A stretch of 64,000 nucleotides of DNA from Streptomyces sp. A012304 (lineage in GTDB: Bacteria > Actinomycetota > Actinomycetes > Streptomycetales > Streptomycetaceae): the NCBI RefSeq assembly GCF_026008495.1, contig NZ_BQUN01000228.1, forward strand, positions 104,294-168,293, in the 5' to 3' direction. Positions 7,991 through 16,774 of this stretch are shown here, one piece after another; position 1 is the first letter of the stretch; each line of letters starts with the position of its first letter. The notes below the pieces were generated by a model, which saw only the letters and a list, made by a program, of their open reading frames with translations, was not told the DNA's origin and made no database searches. The translations under genes and the position numbers were made by a program.

Positions 7991-8737
7991 TCAGCGGCGC
8001 GTGCTTCCACCGTCCGCGACGATGATCTGCCCCGTGATGAACGCGGCGTCGTCGGACGCGAGGAACGCCACGGCACCCGAGACGTCGGCCGGCATCTGCA
8101 CACGCTTGATGTTCTGGATCCGCACGGTCTGCTCGAAGAAGGACTCACTCGTCTTCTCCACGGCCGCGGCCGTCCGGACCAGACTCGCCGCGACGCCGTT
8201 GACGGTGATGTCGTGCGCGGCGAGGTTGGCGGCCAGCACCGAGGTGAGTCCGTTCAGCGCGCCCTTGGCGGAGACATAGGAGACGAAGGGCGGCGGCGGA
8301 GTCCAGTAGCTCGAGGACGTGATGTTGATGATCCGCCCCGAACCGGACTCCTTGAGGTCCGGCAGGAACGCCCTGGAGGCCAGGAAGGGGCCGTCCACGT
8401 TGACGGCGAAGGTGCGGCGCCAGTCGTCGTAGGTCACATGGTCGATGTCGGCCAGCAGGGCGACGGCGGCGTTGTTCACCAGGATGTCGGCGGTGCCGAA
8501 CTCACTTCGGACCCGAGCGGCGAACCCGTTGATCGCGTCCTCGTTCGAGATGTCGACCTCGTCACTGAAGAACCGCCGCCCGGTCTCCGCGACGAGTTCC
8601 CGAGTCTCGTCGGCCGGATCGATGTCCGCGACCGCGATGTCCGCGCCCTCCGACGCGAGCCTACGAGCGATCTCCTGCCCGATACCGGCACTGCCCCCGG
8701 TCACGACGGCGGTCCTGCCCGTCAGCCTTCCAGCCAT
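7991..8737 (-). CDS. short-chain dehydrogenase/reductase
   Basis: A 248-residue classical SDR. The nucleotide motif TGGSAGIGQEIA is at residues 12-23, the structural NNAA at about 90, and the catalytic Ser-Tyr-Lys set is read as ITSSSYW, then YVSAKGALNG with Tyr and Lys four apart. The family C-terminal segment FLASDDAAFITGQIIVADGG is intact. The ATG at 8737 was chosen because AAGGAG lies about ten bases upstream and the SDR fold starts at once; the open frame continues upstream without coding character. It should oxidise or reduce a hydroxyl or keto group with NAD(P)(H). It is divergent from the MFS gene across an operator-like site. Confidence 0.92.
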   Translation of the reverse strand: MAGRLTGRTAVVTGGSAGIGQEIARRLASEGADIAVADIDPADETRELVAETGRRFFSDEVDISNEDAINGFAARVRSEFGTADILVNNAAVALLADIDHVTYDDWRRTFAVNVDGPFLASRAFLPDLKESGSGRIINITSSSYWTPPPPFVSYVSAKGALNGLTSVLAANLAAHDITVNGVAASLVRTAAAVEKTSESFFEQTVRIQNIKRVQMPADVSGAVAFLASDDAAFITGQIIVADGGSTRR

Positions 8738-8909
8738 GGCCCATTTCTCCTTGGTCAGCGCTTGAACGGAACCGGAGCGCCGCACAGCGTCATGTGGGAC
8801 CTCTGCGCAGAAGCGGTGAGCTTCGGGGCGCTCCCGGAGCCTCGCCAGGCCCGGCAACGGCGTCATCCACGGAGTGTGCGCGTCGAGGCCGCGGACAAAG
8901 GGTGGCTTG

Positions 8910-8933
8910 TCCGTCCAATGAACATGTCCATTG
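8910..8933 (+). promoter_or_regulatory. candidate IclR-type operator, site A (in 438-base SDR/MFS gap)
   Basis: The 24-base stretch starting TCCGTCCAATGAACATG matches the site at 13707-13730 in 18 of 24 positions and includes the arms CAATG and CATTG. It lies between the divergent SDR (7991-8737) and MFS (9176-10885) genes. A GGTCGAT pair at 9011 and 9027 is the only other repeat seen in this gap. Assignment to the IclR regulator at 11481 is inferred from the recurrence of the motif near that gene. Confidence 0.5.
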
Positions 8934-9175
8934 AGCGCGACGGGGGTCATTTCTACCTTGTCGCTGCTCGGCCGGTCGGTGACCAGGGCCGAGCGTCCCG
9001 GATCACATTCGGTCGATATCAGGTTTGGTCGATGAGCCGCGCGGAGGCGCTCCGCAAGGCCTCAGGGCGGTTCGGCAGCGGTGTTGCCGGGATGACCGCG
9101 ACAAGAACACCCACAGCAGGGTCCGGCGGCCGACGCCGGTTCCGACAGCAGCGCTCTGCGCGCGAGGAGTCATCC

Positions 9176-10885
9176 ATGGTTCAGACCGATACACCCACTA
9201 CGGCACAGGGAGAGGGTGGCAGATACATCCTGAGAGCAGGCACTCTGACGGCGGTGGTCGTCGCCGTGTGCCTCGCGCAGATAGCCCTTTCCGTCCCCTC
9301 GCTCATCAACGGGCTGGTCCAGCAGGATCTCGCGCCGTCCTCGGCGCAACTGACGTGGATCACCGAGGCCTTCATGCTGCCCGTCGCCGCGATGGGACTC
9401 GGTTTCGGCGTGTTCGGTGACCTGTTCGGCCGTAAGCGCCTGCTCGTCGGGGGCGCCGCGCTCATCGTCGTGGGCGCGACTCTCGCGGTCCTGACGCCGG
9501 GGGCGGGATCCTCGTCCGACACCCGGGTGACGTTGCTGATCCTCGCCCAGGTCCTCAGCGGCATCGGGGCCGCGGCCATCTTCCCGACGAGCCTCGCCAT
9601 GGTGGCGGCCGGCACGCACACCACCGCCGCCCGCGCGCGGGGCGTGGCGATCTGGGCCACCGCGCTCTCGGTCGGCGGCTTCCTCGGCCCGCTGCTGGCA
9701 GGCATCGCCGCCAAGATCGAACTCGGCTGGGCCGGGAACGCGAACTGGCGCTGGGCCTTCGTCGGCGTCCTTGTCATCGCCGCGGCGAGCGTGGTCCTGT
9801 CGCTGGCCCTCGCCCAGAACTCCTCATCGCCCGAGGGCCGTTCCATCGACTGGCCGGGTCAGATCACCGCCGCGCTCGGCCTGTTCGCCCTGATGTACGC
9901 CGTGATCCAGGGTGCCGAGAGTGGCTGGGGGCACCCGCAGATCGTCGTCGCGTTCATCGTCGCGGCCGTCTTCCTCGCGCTGTTCGTCGTCGTCGAGCGC
10001 CGTGCGTCCGAGCCGCTGCTTCTCCTGAGCGTGTTCAGGAACCGGGCGTTCGCCATGAACTCGGTGGTCACGCTGATCGGTATGTTCGCGTTCCTCGTGA
10101 TCATGTACGGCACCAGCATCCGCCTCACCATCATCCAGGGGTTCAGCCCCCTACAGAGCTCCGTCGCCTACCTCTTCTTCGGAGGCATCGGCTTCGTCCT
10201 GCTGCCCCTCACCTCCAAGCTGCTGGAGCGCTACAACCCCCGGTGGGTCCTGTGCGCGGCCCTGACCCTCATCGGCGCCAGCGGGCTGTGGTTCGCCGGG
10301 ATCTCGACGAGCAACCGGGCCCTGAGCGCCATCTTCGGGCCGCTGATTCTCGCCGGCGTCGGCTCGGCGCTCGCCTTCGCCGCCATCAGCGCGGTCGCGG
10401 TCAACACGTTGCCCAACCACCTCGCCGGTATGGCCAGCGGTGTCACCAGCACGTTCCGGGACCTCGGGTTCGCCCTCGGTCCCGCGATCGCCGGCGCCAT
10501 CGCGCTGAGCCGGGCCGCCGACGAGATCGCCCGCAAGCTGTCCGGCGATCCTGCTCTGAGGAAGGCCTACGAGGCCTTCCAGGCCTCTGCGGCCCATGCT
10601 CCCGCCGAGCAGAAACCGCAGCTGGAGGCGGCGGTGCACGCCGTGCAGTCGGGTCCGCTCGGCGCCAACTCGGTGCCGGCCAGCATCACGACGCCGGATG
10701 GTCGGGTCGTGCCCTTCAACCCGCTCAAGGACGTCGCTTTCGACGCCCTCAGCAGCAGTTACTCCCTCGCGTACGTGCTCGGTGGCGTGGCCGCTCTCGT
10801 GGCGGCGGCACTCACTCTCGTCGGCGCGCGCGGCGGCGTGGACAAGGCTCACCTCGAGGACGACCCGCACACCCTCGACGGCTGA
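9176..10885 (+). CDS. MFS transporter, DHA2 (14-helix) type
   Basis: A 569-residue membrane protein with about 14 predicted transmembrane segments and the MFS loop motif GDLFGRKRLLVGG after helix two. It resembles drug/proton antiporters of the EmrB/QacA kind. A soluble stretch of some 90 residues (about 445-530, rich in Ala/Gln) lies before the last helix, as in many actinobacterial members. The ATG at 9176 follows a GAGGAG site; the open frame runs far upstream but only as antisense to the regulator and SDR genes. In this context it probably moves an aromatic substrate, or exports an inhibitory intermediate. Confidence 0.9.
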   Translation: MVQTDTPTTAQGEGGRYILRAGTLTAVVVAVCLAQIALSVPSLINGLVQQDLAPSSAQLTWITEAFMLPVAAMGLGFGVFGDLFGRKRLLVGGAALIVVGATLAVLTPGAGSSSDTRVTLLILAQVLSGIGAAAIFPTSLAMVAAGTHTTAARARGVAIWATALSVGGFLGPLLAGIAAKIELGWAGNANWRWAFVGVLVIAAASVVLSLALAQNSSSPEGRSIDWPGQITAALGLFALMYAVIQGAESGWGHPQIVVAFIVAAVFLALFVVVERRASEPLLLLSVFRNRAFAMNSVVTLIGMFAFLVIMYGTSIRLTIIQGFSPLQSSVAYLFFGGIGFVLLPLTSKLLERYNPRWVLCAALTLIGASGLWFAGISTSNRALSAIFGPLILAGVGSALAFAAISAVAVNTLPNHLAGMASGVTSTFRDLGFALGPAIAGAIALSRAADEIARKLSGDPALRKAYEAFQASAAHAPAEQKPQLEAAVHAVQSGPLGANSVPASITTPDGRVVPFNPLKDVAFDALSSSYSLAYVLGGVAALVAAALTLVGARGGVDKAHLEDDPHTLDG

Positions 10886-10937
10886 CCGCCTGACGAACGC
10901 GTCCGCGTCGGGACGCACACAACAGGACAACCGGAGC

Positions 10938-10979
10938 GCCCGCCGCGACCTCTCCTCGGGAGCATCGGTCGCGGCGGGC
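10938..10979 (+). terminator. GC-rich hairpin terminator after the MFS gene
   Basis: GCCCGCCGCGAC at 10938-10949 pairs perfectly with GTCGCGGCGGGC at 10968-10979, with an 18-base loop. It lies between the MFS stop and the next small gene on the same strand, so that gene may have its own promoter or depend on readthrough. Confidence 0.65.
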
Positions 10980-11032
10980 CACGGCGTACAAGGCACAACG
11001 TTCAACAGACGCACTTGGACAGGAGTCGAACA

Positions 11033-11452
11033 ATGACCACCGCGCACCCGGGGCCGAGCAGTGCGAACGACATCCGCATGCCGGATACGGTCGCTCGAGC
11101 GGAGGCGGCGTGGCTCGTCGCGATCACGCTCGGCGACGAGGAGCAGCGCCGACTGATGCTCCCCGACTGTGTGGTCGTGCACGCCCCGGTCGGGAACGTC
11201 CATGACCGCGAGCGCTTCCTCGGCCACAACGCGTCCATGGGAGCCACCCTCGAGGCGGAGACCAGCGAAGTGACGTGTCTGGAGCGAGGGGGGCGGGCGA
11301 TCGTCACGTGTTATCAGAAGATGCGCATCCGGCGCGTTCCCGATCTGCCGCCGTTCCTGGTGCAGGCCGTGGCCACCCGGGTGTGGTTCTCGACCGACGA
11401 GGGATGGCGCCTCGGCCACATGCAGCTCTCGCGGCGGCAACCGCCGGTATGA
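11033..11452 (+). CDS. small NTF2/SnoaL-like protein, free-standing paralogue
   Basis: A 139-residue paralogue of the proteins at 6783-7211 and 40429-40833, sharing EAAWLVAITLGDE, DCVVVHAPVGNVHD, VTCYQKMRI and the C-terminal LPPFLVQAVATRVW...GWRLGHMQLSRRQPP. An AGGAG site nine bases before the ATG fixes the start; an upstream in-frame ATG has no such site. Unlike its paralogues it is not next to a Rieske gene but sits between the MFS exporter and the IclR regulator. It may be a stand-alone enzyme for the same chemistry, or may pair with the flavin monooxygenase at 12411. Function unknown. Confidence 0.78.
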   Translation: MTTAHPGPSSANDIRMPDTVARAEAAWLVAITLGDEEQRRLMLPDCVVVHAPVGNVHDRERFLGHNASMGATLEAETSEVTCLERGGRAIVTCYQKMRIRRVPDLPPFLVQAVATRVWFSTDEGWRLGHMQLSRRQPPV

Positions 11453-11463
11453 CGCGCCGGTCT

Positions 11464-11478
11464 CCTCGCACCGCGAGG
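11464..11478. terminator. short hairpin between convergent genes
   Basis: CCTCGC (11464-11469) and GCGAGG (11473-11478) form a small stem between the convergent NTF2-like and IclR genes. Weak evidence by itself. Confidence 0.3.
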
Positions 11479-11480
11479 GG

Positions 11481-12260
11481 TCACGCGGCGCGAATGGGAA
11501 TGCCCGGCCGCCAGCCGAGGCTCCTGGACAGTCCCAGTCCGCTCGCGACCAGCGTGGGAACGGCCGCCTGCAGTTTGATCGAGCCGGCGGCCACCACGAC
11601 GGACATGGCCGCGACGACGTTGCCGCGGCCGTCGACGATGCGCGTCGCGACCGACTCGGCCCCTTCGCTCAGCTCTTCCTTGACGACCACCGTTCCGGTC
11701 GAGCGACAGGACGCCAGTTCGCGACGGAGTTCGACGGGGTCCACGATCGTCCTGGGGGTGAAACGCTGCAGCCTTCCCGCCAGTACCTCGTCGATGAAGG
11801 CCGGGCTGCTGTGGCTCAGCAGCACCTTGCCGACACCTGAGCAGTGCAAGGGCAGAAGGCCACCGACCTGCGAGGTCAGACCGACGGCGTTGACCGCCGA
11901 CAGCCGTTCGATGATCACGGCCTGGTCGCCCTGGAGGACGGCCAGTTGCACATGCTGGCGAAGGGCGGTGTACAGGTCCTCCACGAAGGGCTGCGCGGCG
12001 CTGCGCAGCGTCTCGGCGCGCGGTGCGAGGGTTCCCAGGCGCCACAGCGGCAGACCGATCGCGAACCGGTTGTCGCTGGTGCGTTCGAGTGCTCCGGCCT
12101 CCAGAAGGTCGAGCGTGAGGCGTCTGGCGGTGGCGTGCGGCATGCCGGTACGCCGGACCAGGTCGGCCAGGCTCAGCTCGGTGTGGTCGGTGTCGAAGGA
12201 GTACAGCAGATCCCACAGACGAGAGCTGACCGATCGTCCTGGCTCTTGCGCGCGAGGCAT
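11481..12260 (-). CDS. IclR-family transcriptional regulator
   Basis: A 259-residue IclR protein. The winged helix-turn-helix occupies residues 10-70 (SLADLVRRTGMPHATARRLTLDL), and the C-terminal effector domain contains the family signature around LPLHCSGVGKVLLS and RRELASCRSTGTVVVKEEL. The ATG at 12260 is preceded by GGAGGAGA; the longer upstream reading lacks coding character. IclR members commonly sense aromatic acids and control catabolic operons. It is divergent from the flavin monooxygenase gene, and an inverted repeat GTTC-N7-GAAC lies between them. Related sites occur upstream of four other loci in the window, so it is the leading candidate for the regional aromatic regulator. Confidence 0.9.
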   Translation of the reverse strand: MPRAQEPGRSVSSRLWDLLYSFDTDHTELSLADLVRRTGMPHATARRLTLDLLEAGALERTSDNRFAIGLPLWRLGTLAPRAETLRSAAQPFVEDLYTALRQHVQLAVLQGDQAVIIERLSAVNAVGLTSQVGGLLPLHCSGVGKVLLSHSSPAFIDEVLAGRLQRFTPRTIVDPVELRRELASCRSTGTVVVKEELSEGAESVATRIVDGRGNVVAAMSVVVAAGSIKLQAAVPTLVASGLGLSRSLGWRPGIPIRAA

Positions 12261-12305
12261 GGGTCTCTCCTCCATCGTCAGTGGCTTCGGCCACCCTACC
12301 TTGCA

Positions 12306-12321
12306 TGTTCGTTGGATGAAC
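12306..12321 (-). promoter_or_regulatory. candidate IclR-type operator, site C
   Basis: TGTTCGTTGGATGAAC contains the inverted arms GTTC (12307-12310) and GAAC (12318-12321). On the opposite strand it gives TCCAACGAACA, an 11-base exact match to site B at 13711-13721. It lies between the divergent IclR and monooxygenase genes, consistent with autoregulation. Confidence 0.55.
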
Positions 12322-12410
12322 CACGCTGTTCTAACAACGCGCGATGTGCCGAAGTCTTGCACAGAGCCGGTCACCTACCTCGGCTCACGGTCCATGGGGA
12401 GTGAAAGACG

Positions 12411-13631
12411 ATGAAGAGTACGCAAGCCGGCCCGAAGATCGCGATCCTGGGCGGCGGCATCGGGGGCCTCGCCGCCGCGGCCTTCCTTCGCGAGAAGGGC
12501 TTCGACAGTGACGTCTACGAGCAGGCGGCCGCCCTGACCGAAGTCGGTGCCGGCCTGGTGATCGCGCCCAACGCCGCCCGCCTGCTCCGACGGCTCGGCG
12601 TGCTGGACCGGTTCATCGAGCGCGCGGTCCGGATGGAGATCGGCTGGGAGTTCCGGCGCTGGGAGAACGGCGCCGTCCTCTCCGCGGAGAACCTTCAGGA
12701 GGGGTGCGTACGCCTGTACGGCGAGCACACCTATGCCGCCCACCGCGCCGACCTGCTGGACGCCTTGAGGTCGGCTGTCCCTGAGCACTCGATCCACCTC
12801 GGCAAGCGCTGCGTCTCGGTCGAGTTCGAAGGCGACCAGGCGGTTCTGCGGTTCGAGGACGGTGAGACCGTTCGCCCGGACATCCTCATCGGCGCCGACG
12901 GAGTCCACTCACGCGTGCGCGGCGCCATCGTCGGACCGACCGAGGCCAGGGAGTCGGGCATCTGCGCCTTCCGGGCCCTCGTACCCGCCGAGAAGGCACC
13001 CGACTTCGCCAGGCGGCGCGCCCAGACCCTCTGGATCGGCCCCGACCACCACCTCGTGCACTACCCGGTCTCCGGAGAGGAGTACGTCAACCTCGTCGCC
13101 TTCGCGCCCGCCGGGGCGAGCAGCGTCGAGTCATGGACGGCCACCGCGACGCTCGGGGAACTGCTCGACGAGTTCGACGGCTGGGATCCGCGTCTGGTGG
13201 AGCTGATCACCGCGGCCGACACGCCGGGACGTTGGGCGTTGCTCGACCGCGAGCCCCTCGACAACTGGAACCGCGCAAACGCGACCCTGCTGGGTGACGC
13301 GGCCCACCCGATGTTCCCGTTCTTCGCCCAGGGCGCCGCCCAGGCGATCGAGGACGGCGCCGTCCTCGCCCTGTGTCTCGCGGAGGACCCGGAGAACCCG
13401 GTCGCGGCGCTGGGACGCTACGAAGGGCTTCGTCGCCCCCGCACGACACGCCTCCAGGAGGTGTCGCACGGAAGGTCTCACATCAACCACCTTCCGGACG
13501 GCCCCGAGCAGCAGGCGCGCGACCTGGCGTACTCGCAGGCCGACCCCCTCAGGGCGAACGGCTGGATCTACGCGTACGACCCCGAGGTCGCCGCCGGGCG
13601 TGTGGTCAAGGCCGTGCCGAGGACGCCGTAG
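12411..13631 (+). CDS. FAD-dependent aromatic hydroxylase (salicylate-hydroxylase-like)
   Basis: A 406-residue class A flavoprotein monooxygenase. The N-terminal FAD motif ILGGGIGGLAAAAFL is at residues 11-25, the DG motif at LIGADGVHSRVRG (about 160-172), and the second FAD motif LLGDAAHPMFPFFAQGAAQAIED is around residues 294-316. This matches the salicylate / 3-hydroxybenzoate / 6-hydroxynicotinate hydroxylase group, which uses NAD(P)H and oxygen to hydroxylate, sometimes with decarboxylation. Given the hydroxyquinol dioxygenase at 36052, formation of hydroxyquinol from a hydroxybenzoate is an attractive inference. It is divergent from the IclR gene and followed by the ThDP enzyme. Confidence 0.9.
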   Translation: MKSTQAGPKIAILGGGIGGLAAAAFLREKGFDSDVYEQAAALTEVGAGLVIAPNAARLLRRLGVLDRFIERAVRMEIGWEFRRWENGAVLSAENLQEGCVRLYGEHTYAAHRADLLDALRSAVPEHSIHLGKRCVSVEFEGDQAVLRFEDGETVRPDILIGADGVHSRVRGAIVGPTEARESGICAFRALVPAEKAPDFARRRAQTLWIGPDHHLVHYPVSGEEYVNLVAFAPAGASSVESWTATATLGELLDEFDGWDPRLVELITAADTPGRWALLDREPLDNWNRANATLLGDAAHPMFPFFAQGAAQAIEDGAVLALCLAEDPENPVAALGRYEGLRRPRTTRLQEVSHGRSHINHLPDGPEQQARDLAYSQADPLRANGWIYAYDPEVAAGRVVKAVPRTP

Positions 13632-13706
13632 GCCTGACATGCGGTCCGCCATCCGCGGCCGGTCCGGTCGACGCGGTCTTGACCTCGCAGGTCGGACAAG
13701 GCGTTG

Positions 13707-13730
13707 ACCGTCCAACGAACACAGTCATTG
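13707..13730 (+). promoter_or_regulatory. candidate IclR-type operator, site B
   Basis: ACCGTCCAACGAACACAG and the following TCATTG align with site A (18 of 24 bases) and share TCCAACGAACA exactly with site C. It lies in the 210-base gap between the flavin monooxygenase and ThDP-enzyme genes, so the ThDP gene probably has its own regulated promoter. Confidence 0.5.
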
Positions 13731-13841
13731 TCGCTCCGCAGACCTCACCCGAGACTGCGGAACGGGCGGCCCGAGACGCGGCCCGGTCCCCAGCGCATCT
13801 TGTCGCAACCCCTGAGTACCACCAGAAGAGCGGATCATCGA

Positions 13842-15536
13842 ATGGCAACCACAACCGGTAGTGGGCTCGTCGTGCGAACCCTGCAGCGAGCCGGCGTCAA
13901 CGTGGCCTTCGGCCTGCCCGGAGCACACATCGACGGCATCCTCCAGGAGGCCCTGGACGCCAAGCTGCGGATCGTCGACGTGCGCCACGAGGTGAACGCC
14001 GGCCACGCCGCCGAGGGCTACGCACGGGTCACCGGGGACCTGGGTGTCGCCGTCGTGACAGCGGGTGGCGGCTTCACCAACGTCCTGACCTCGATCGCCA
14101 ACGCCCATCTGGACCGGACCCCCGTCCTCTACATCGCGGGCTCAGGACCTCTGGAAACGGACCAGGTCAACGACCAGCAGGCCGGGTTCGACCAGGTGGC
14201 CATGGCCACACCGGTGACCAAGTTCGCGCACCGCGTGACCCGTACCGAGCTGATTCCCCGTCTGGTCGCCCAGGCCGTCCGCATCGCCCAGTCGGAGCCC
14301 AAGGGCCCGGTCCTTCTCGACATCCCCTGGGACGTCCTGCGTCAGCAGATCGATGCCGACGAGGTCGAGGACTACCGCGTCGAGATCGACGGCACCGGCA
14401 TCGCCCCGGCCGGCGGCGTCGACCGGATCATCGAGGCACTCGGCGCCGCCCGTCGGCCGATCGCGCTGGTCGGCAAGTCCTTCGTCACCGCCGAAGCGCG
14501 CGCCCGGTTGCACGAGTTCGCCGCCCGTACCGGAGTGCCCCTCTTCTCCGACTGGGAGGGACTCGGTGCGATCGTCGGGTCCGAGCAGCACGTCGGTCTC
14601 CTCCAGACCCTGGCCACCGTCCCCGAGGACGAGCGGCCCGACCTGGTCCTGATGCTGGGGCTGCGCTTCGGAATGGCCACCCAGTTCGGCACGGGCCGAC
14701 TGCTCCCGAAGAGCGCGCGGATCTTCCAGATCGACCCCGACGGCCGTGAACTCGGCCGTCTGCAGGATGTCGAACTCGGTGTCCAGGCAGACCCGATCGC
14801 CACGATCGGCCTGCTGAACGAGCGTCTGGGCGACGGCCCCGTCCCGGCGGGGCGCGACGACTGGCTGGCGACCCTGCGGGACGTCTCGGCCACCCGGCGG
14901 TCCGCCCTCGCCGCCGAGACCGAGGAGCACGACGGCGCGATCCACCCGTACCTCGCGGTCCGCACGATCGCCGAGAGCGTCCCCGACCAGGCCACCGTGG
15001 TCGTCGACGGCGCTCTGACCGAGCTGTGGCTCTCCGAGACGATCGCGCTCGCGCCCCTGGCCCACTACCTCGGCCACGGCTACCTCAGCTCGATGGGGAG
15101 CAACTTCGGCGTGGCGCTGGGAGCGCAGTACGCGACCCCCGACAAGGCGACGATCCTCGTCACCGGCGATGGAGCCGTCGGCTACAGCCTCGCCGAGTTC
15201 GACTCCCTCGTCCGGGCGGGACTCCCGGTCGTCGTGATCGTCCTCAACAACCAGGCCTGGGGCGCCACCCTGCACACCCAGCAGTTCTTCTTCGGACAGG
15301 ACCGCGTCACCAACAACCGCCTGGAGAACGGCTCCTACAGCGGCGTGGCACGAGCCCTCGGCGCCGACGGCGTCGACGTCACGGAACTGGACCAGCTCGC
15401 CCCGGCGATCGAGGCGGCCCTCGCGGCCGGCCGGCCGACGTGCATCGACGTGCGTGTGAGCCTCGCGCCGATTCCTCCGGAGGAGCGGGTCCTGAACGGC
15501 GGGGCTCCGTTCGGCGGCATCGAGATCGACGCATGA
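13842..15536 (+). CDS. thiamine-diphosphate-dependent enzyme, acetolactate synthase / 2-oxoacid decarboxylase superfamily
   Basis: A 564-residue ThDP enzyme. The N-terminal PYR domain carries the catalytic Glu50 in VRHEVNAGHAAEGYAR, a central DHPA-like domain spans about 185-340, and the C-terminal PP domain has the cofactor motif GDGAVGYSL ... VIVLNN (about 442-470). It could be a benzoylformate-type decarboxylase, a carboligase or a lyase; acetolactate synthesis for amino acids is unlikely, since no small subunit or ilv neighbours are present. Working with the aldehyde dehydrogenase at 38790, it could convert an arylglyoxylate to an aldehyde. The ATG start has only a weak ribosome binding site. 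Confidence 0.88.
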   Translation: MATTTGSGLVVRTLQRAGVNVAFGLPGAHIDGILQEALDAKLRIVDVRHEVNAGHAAEGYARVTGDLGVAVVTAGGGFTNVLTSIANAHLDRTPVLYIAGSGPLETDQVNDQQAGFDQVAMATPVTKFAHRVTRTELIPRLVAQAVRIAQSEPKGPVLLDIPWDVLRQQIDADEVEDYRVEIDGTGIAPAGGVDRIIEALGAARRPIALVGKSFVTAEARARLHEFAARTGVPLFSDWEGLGAIVGSEQHVGLLQTLATVPEDERPDLVLMLGLRFGMATQFGTGRLLPKSARIFQIDPDGRELGRLQDVELGVQADPIATIGLLNERLGDGPVPAGRDDWLATLRDVSATRRSALAAETEEHDGAIHPYLAVRTIAESVPDQATVVVDGALTELWLSETIALAPLAHYLGHGYLSSMGSNFGVALGAQYATPDKATILVTGDGAVGYSLAEFDSLVRAGLPVVVIVLNNQAWGATLHTQQFFFGQDRVTNNRLENGSYSGVARALGADGVDVTELDQLAPAIEAALAAGRPTCIDVRVSLAPIPPEERVLNGGAPFGGIEIDA

Positions 15537-15602
15537 ACCGCTTCCAGTAGCACCGGGGCCGCGCCTGGCTGGACCGTCGCGCCGCAGGTGTCCCCAGCTG
15601 AC

Positions 15603-15632
15603 GAGCCCTGTCCCACCTGCGGGACAGGGCTC
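15603..15632 (+). terminator. strong hairpin terminator
   Basis: GAGCCCTGTCCC (15603-15614) and GGGACAGGGCTC (15621-15632) are perfect 12-base arms around the loop ACCTGC, 67 bases after the ThDP gene. It closes the aromatic region on this side. Confidence 0.8.
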
Positions 15633-15656
15633 ACCGGCATCGGCCCTGAGCGCGCC

Positions 15657-15838
15657 CTAAGCGGAGTGCAGGTCCAGCCCGAAGTGGGCCCTCGCCGTCG
15701 TCACCGTGATGACGGGCACGTGCTCCGCGATCTGCGCCTTCGACATCTGCGTCACCAGGAAGTAGTCCTGCAACGGCAGACCCTTGCGCCCGACTTGTGC
15801 CGGGTGCGCAGTAGTGCGATCGCACCCCCATCGCTCCG
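15657..15838 (-). pseudogene. C-terminal remnant of an unrecognised protein
   Basis: Reading leftward to a TAG at 15657, the frame gives GLPLQDYFLVTQMSKAQI, then AEHVPVITVTTARAHF and GLDLHSA. Third codon positions are almost all G or C, as in real genes here. No start or 5' end remains: a TGA interrupts the frame at about 15839, while a ribosome-binding-like AGGAGG and a GTG start in another frame lie just upstream, suggesting a frameshift or deletion. I do not recognise the family. The rest of the 490-base gap before the DoxX gene shows nothing else beyond the terminator. Confidence 0.45.
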
Positions 15839-16027
15839 GTCACCCGGCCCGAGCCGAAGGCAGGCAGATCCTCCTGAGGGCGAACACGGAACGCACAGAG
15901 CGCGATCGATGTCGACCTGCCGCCCCGGCCGTTCCCCCACCCGGGGGAACGGCCGGGCTGCCTGTTGTCCCCGCTCCCGGAACCGCCGGACGATATCCGC
16001 ATCCGACCGAGACGAGGTGCGAGTGCC

Positions 16028-16525
16028 GTGACCCAGTTCCAGCAGCGTCTGATGGGCACGAGCGCGCCGGGCGCCGTCGTCCTCGTCCGCCTCTACGTCG
16101 GCGCCGTCTTCCTGTCCGAGGGCGTCTTGAAGTTCCTGCGCCCCGACCAGCTCGGCACCGGCCGCTTCGACAAGGCCGGCATCCCCGCCCCCGGCTTCCT
16201 CGCACCCCTGGACGGCCTCTTCGAGATCGTGTGCGGCCTGCTGATCCTCGCCGGTCTCCTCACCCGGCTCGCCGTCGTGCCGATGACCGTGAACATGCTC
16301 GGCGCTCTGCTGATCACGAAGCTGCCGATCCTGTGGGGCGACGCCCCGCTGTTCACCGGCTCATCCGGCTGGTGGGATCTCGCCCACGAATCGCGCACCG
16401 ACCTCGCGCAGCTGTGCGGCAGCCTGTTCCTGCTCCTCGTCGGCGCCGGTGCCTACTCCCTCGATGCCCGCCTCACCCACGCCAGCTCCGCCGCCCTTGC
16501 CAAGGCGGCGGTGCCACAGGACTGA
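16028..16525 (+). CDS. DoxX-family membrane protein
   Basis: A 165-residue protein with four hydrophobic segments and the family pattern LVRLYVGAVFLSEGVLKFL near the N terminus, GIPAPGFLAPLDGLFEIVCG in the middle and LCGSLFLLLVGAG at the end. DoxX-like proteins are membrane proteins linked to thiosulfate:quinone oxidation or redox stress; the actual role here is unknown. The GTG at 16028 follows GACGAGGT. It lies beside arsenic-type genes, where DoxX-like proteins are sometimes found. Confidence 0.85.
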   Translation: MTQFQQRLMGTSAPGAVVLVRLYVGAVFLSEGVLKFLRPDQLGTGRFDKAGIPAPGFLAPLDGLFEIVCGLLILAGLLTRLAVVPMTVNMLGALLITKLPILWGDAPLFTGSSGWWDLAHESRTDLAQLCGSLFLLLVGAGAYSLDARLTHASSAALAKAAVPQD

Positions 16526-16708
16526 TCAGGGCGCGTCGTCGCCCAGGACCTCGCGGGCCGGCTCCGCCAGGGCCTGCTTCCCGGCCTCGGTCGCCTTGTA
16601 GACGCGCCGCGTGCGGCCGTCGACCACTCGCTGCTCCGAGATCAGCAGGCCGTCGGCCTCCAACCGGTGCAGCGTCGGATACAACGTGCCGGGGTTGATC
16701 CGGTTATC
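16526..16708 (-). pseudogene. PadR-family regulator, C-terminal half only
   Basis: The leftward frame ending at TGA 16526-16528 reads NPGTLYPTLHRLEADGLL, then ISEQRVVDGRTRRVYKAT and EAGKQALAEPAREVLGDD. This is the recognition helix and wing of a PadR winged-helix protein. The N-terminal helices and a start codon are missing; coding identity is lost near 16710. It overlaps nothing but is convergent with the DoxX gene. Truncation is clear from the sequence; the cause is not visible. Confidence 0.7.
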
Positions 16709-16774
16709 GGCTCCCGATCCTGGCCGTACGTGGGGCTCGACACGGTCGTGGTGATCGAGGAGCGCTGACAGCTC

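Noticed and set aside
7331..10885. Continuous rightward open frame of 1184 codons
   Set aside because: Only the part from 9176 codes for protein (MFS transporter). The earlier part is antisense to the TetR and SDR genes and kept open by high GC.
13842..15536. Biosynthetic acetolactate synthase
   Set aside because: The ThDP fold is clear but there is no regulatory subunit or branched-chain amino acid gene nearby; the catabolic setting favours a decarboxylase or lyase.
15588..16031. Rightward 147-codon open frame between the ThDP and DoxX genes
   Set aside because: It runs through a terminator hairpin and opposes a more convincing leftward remnant; no family or ribosome binding site.
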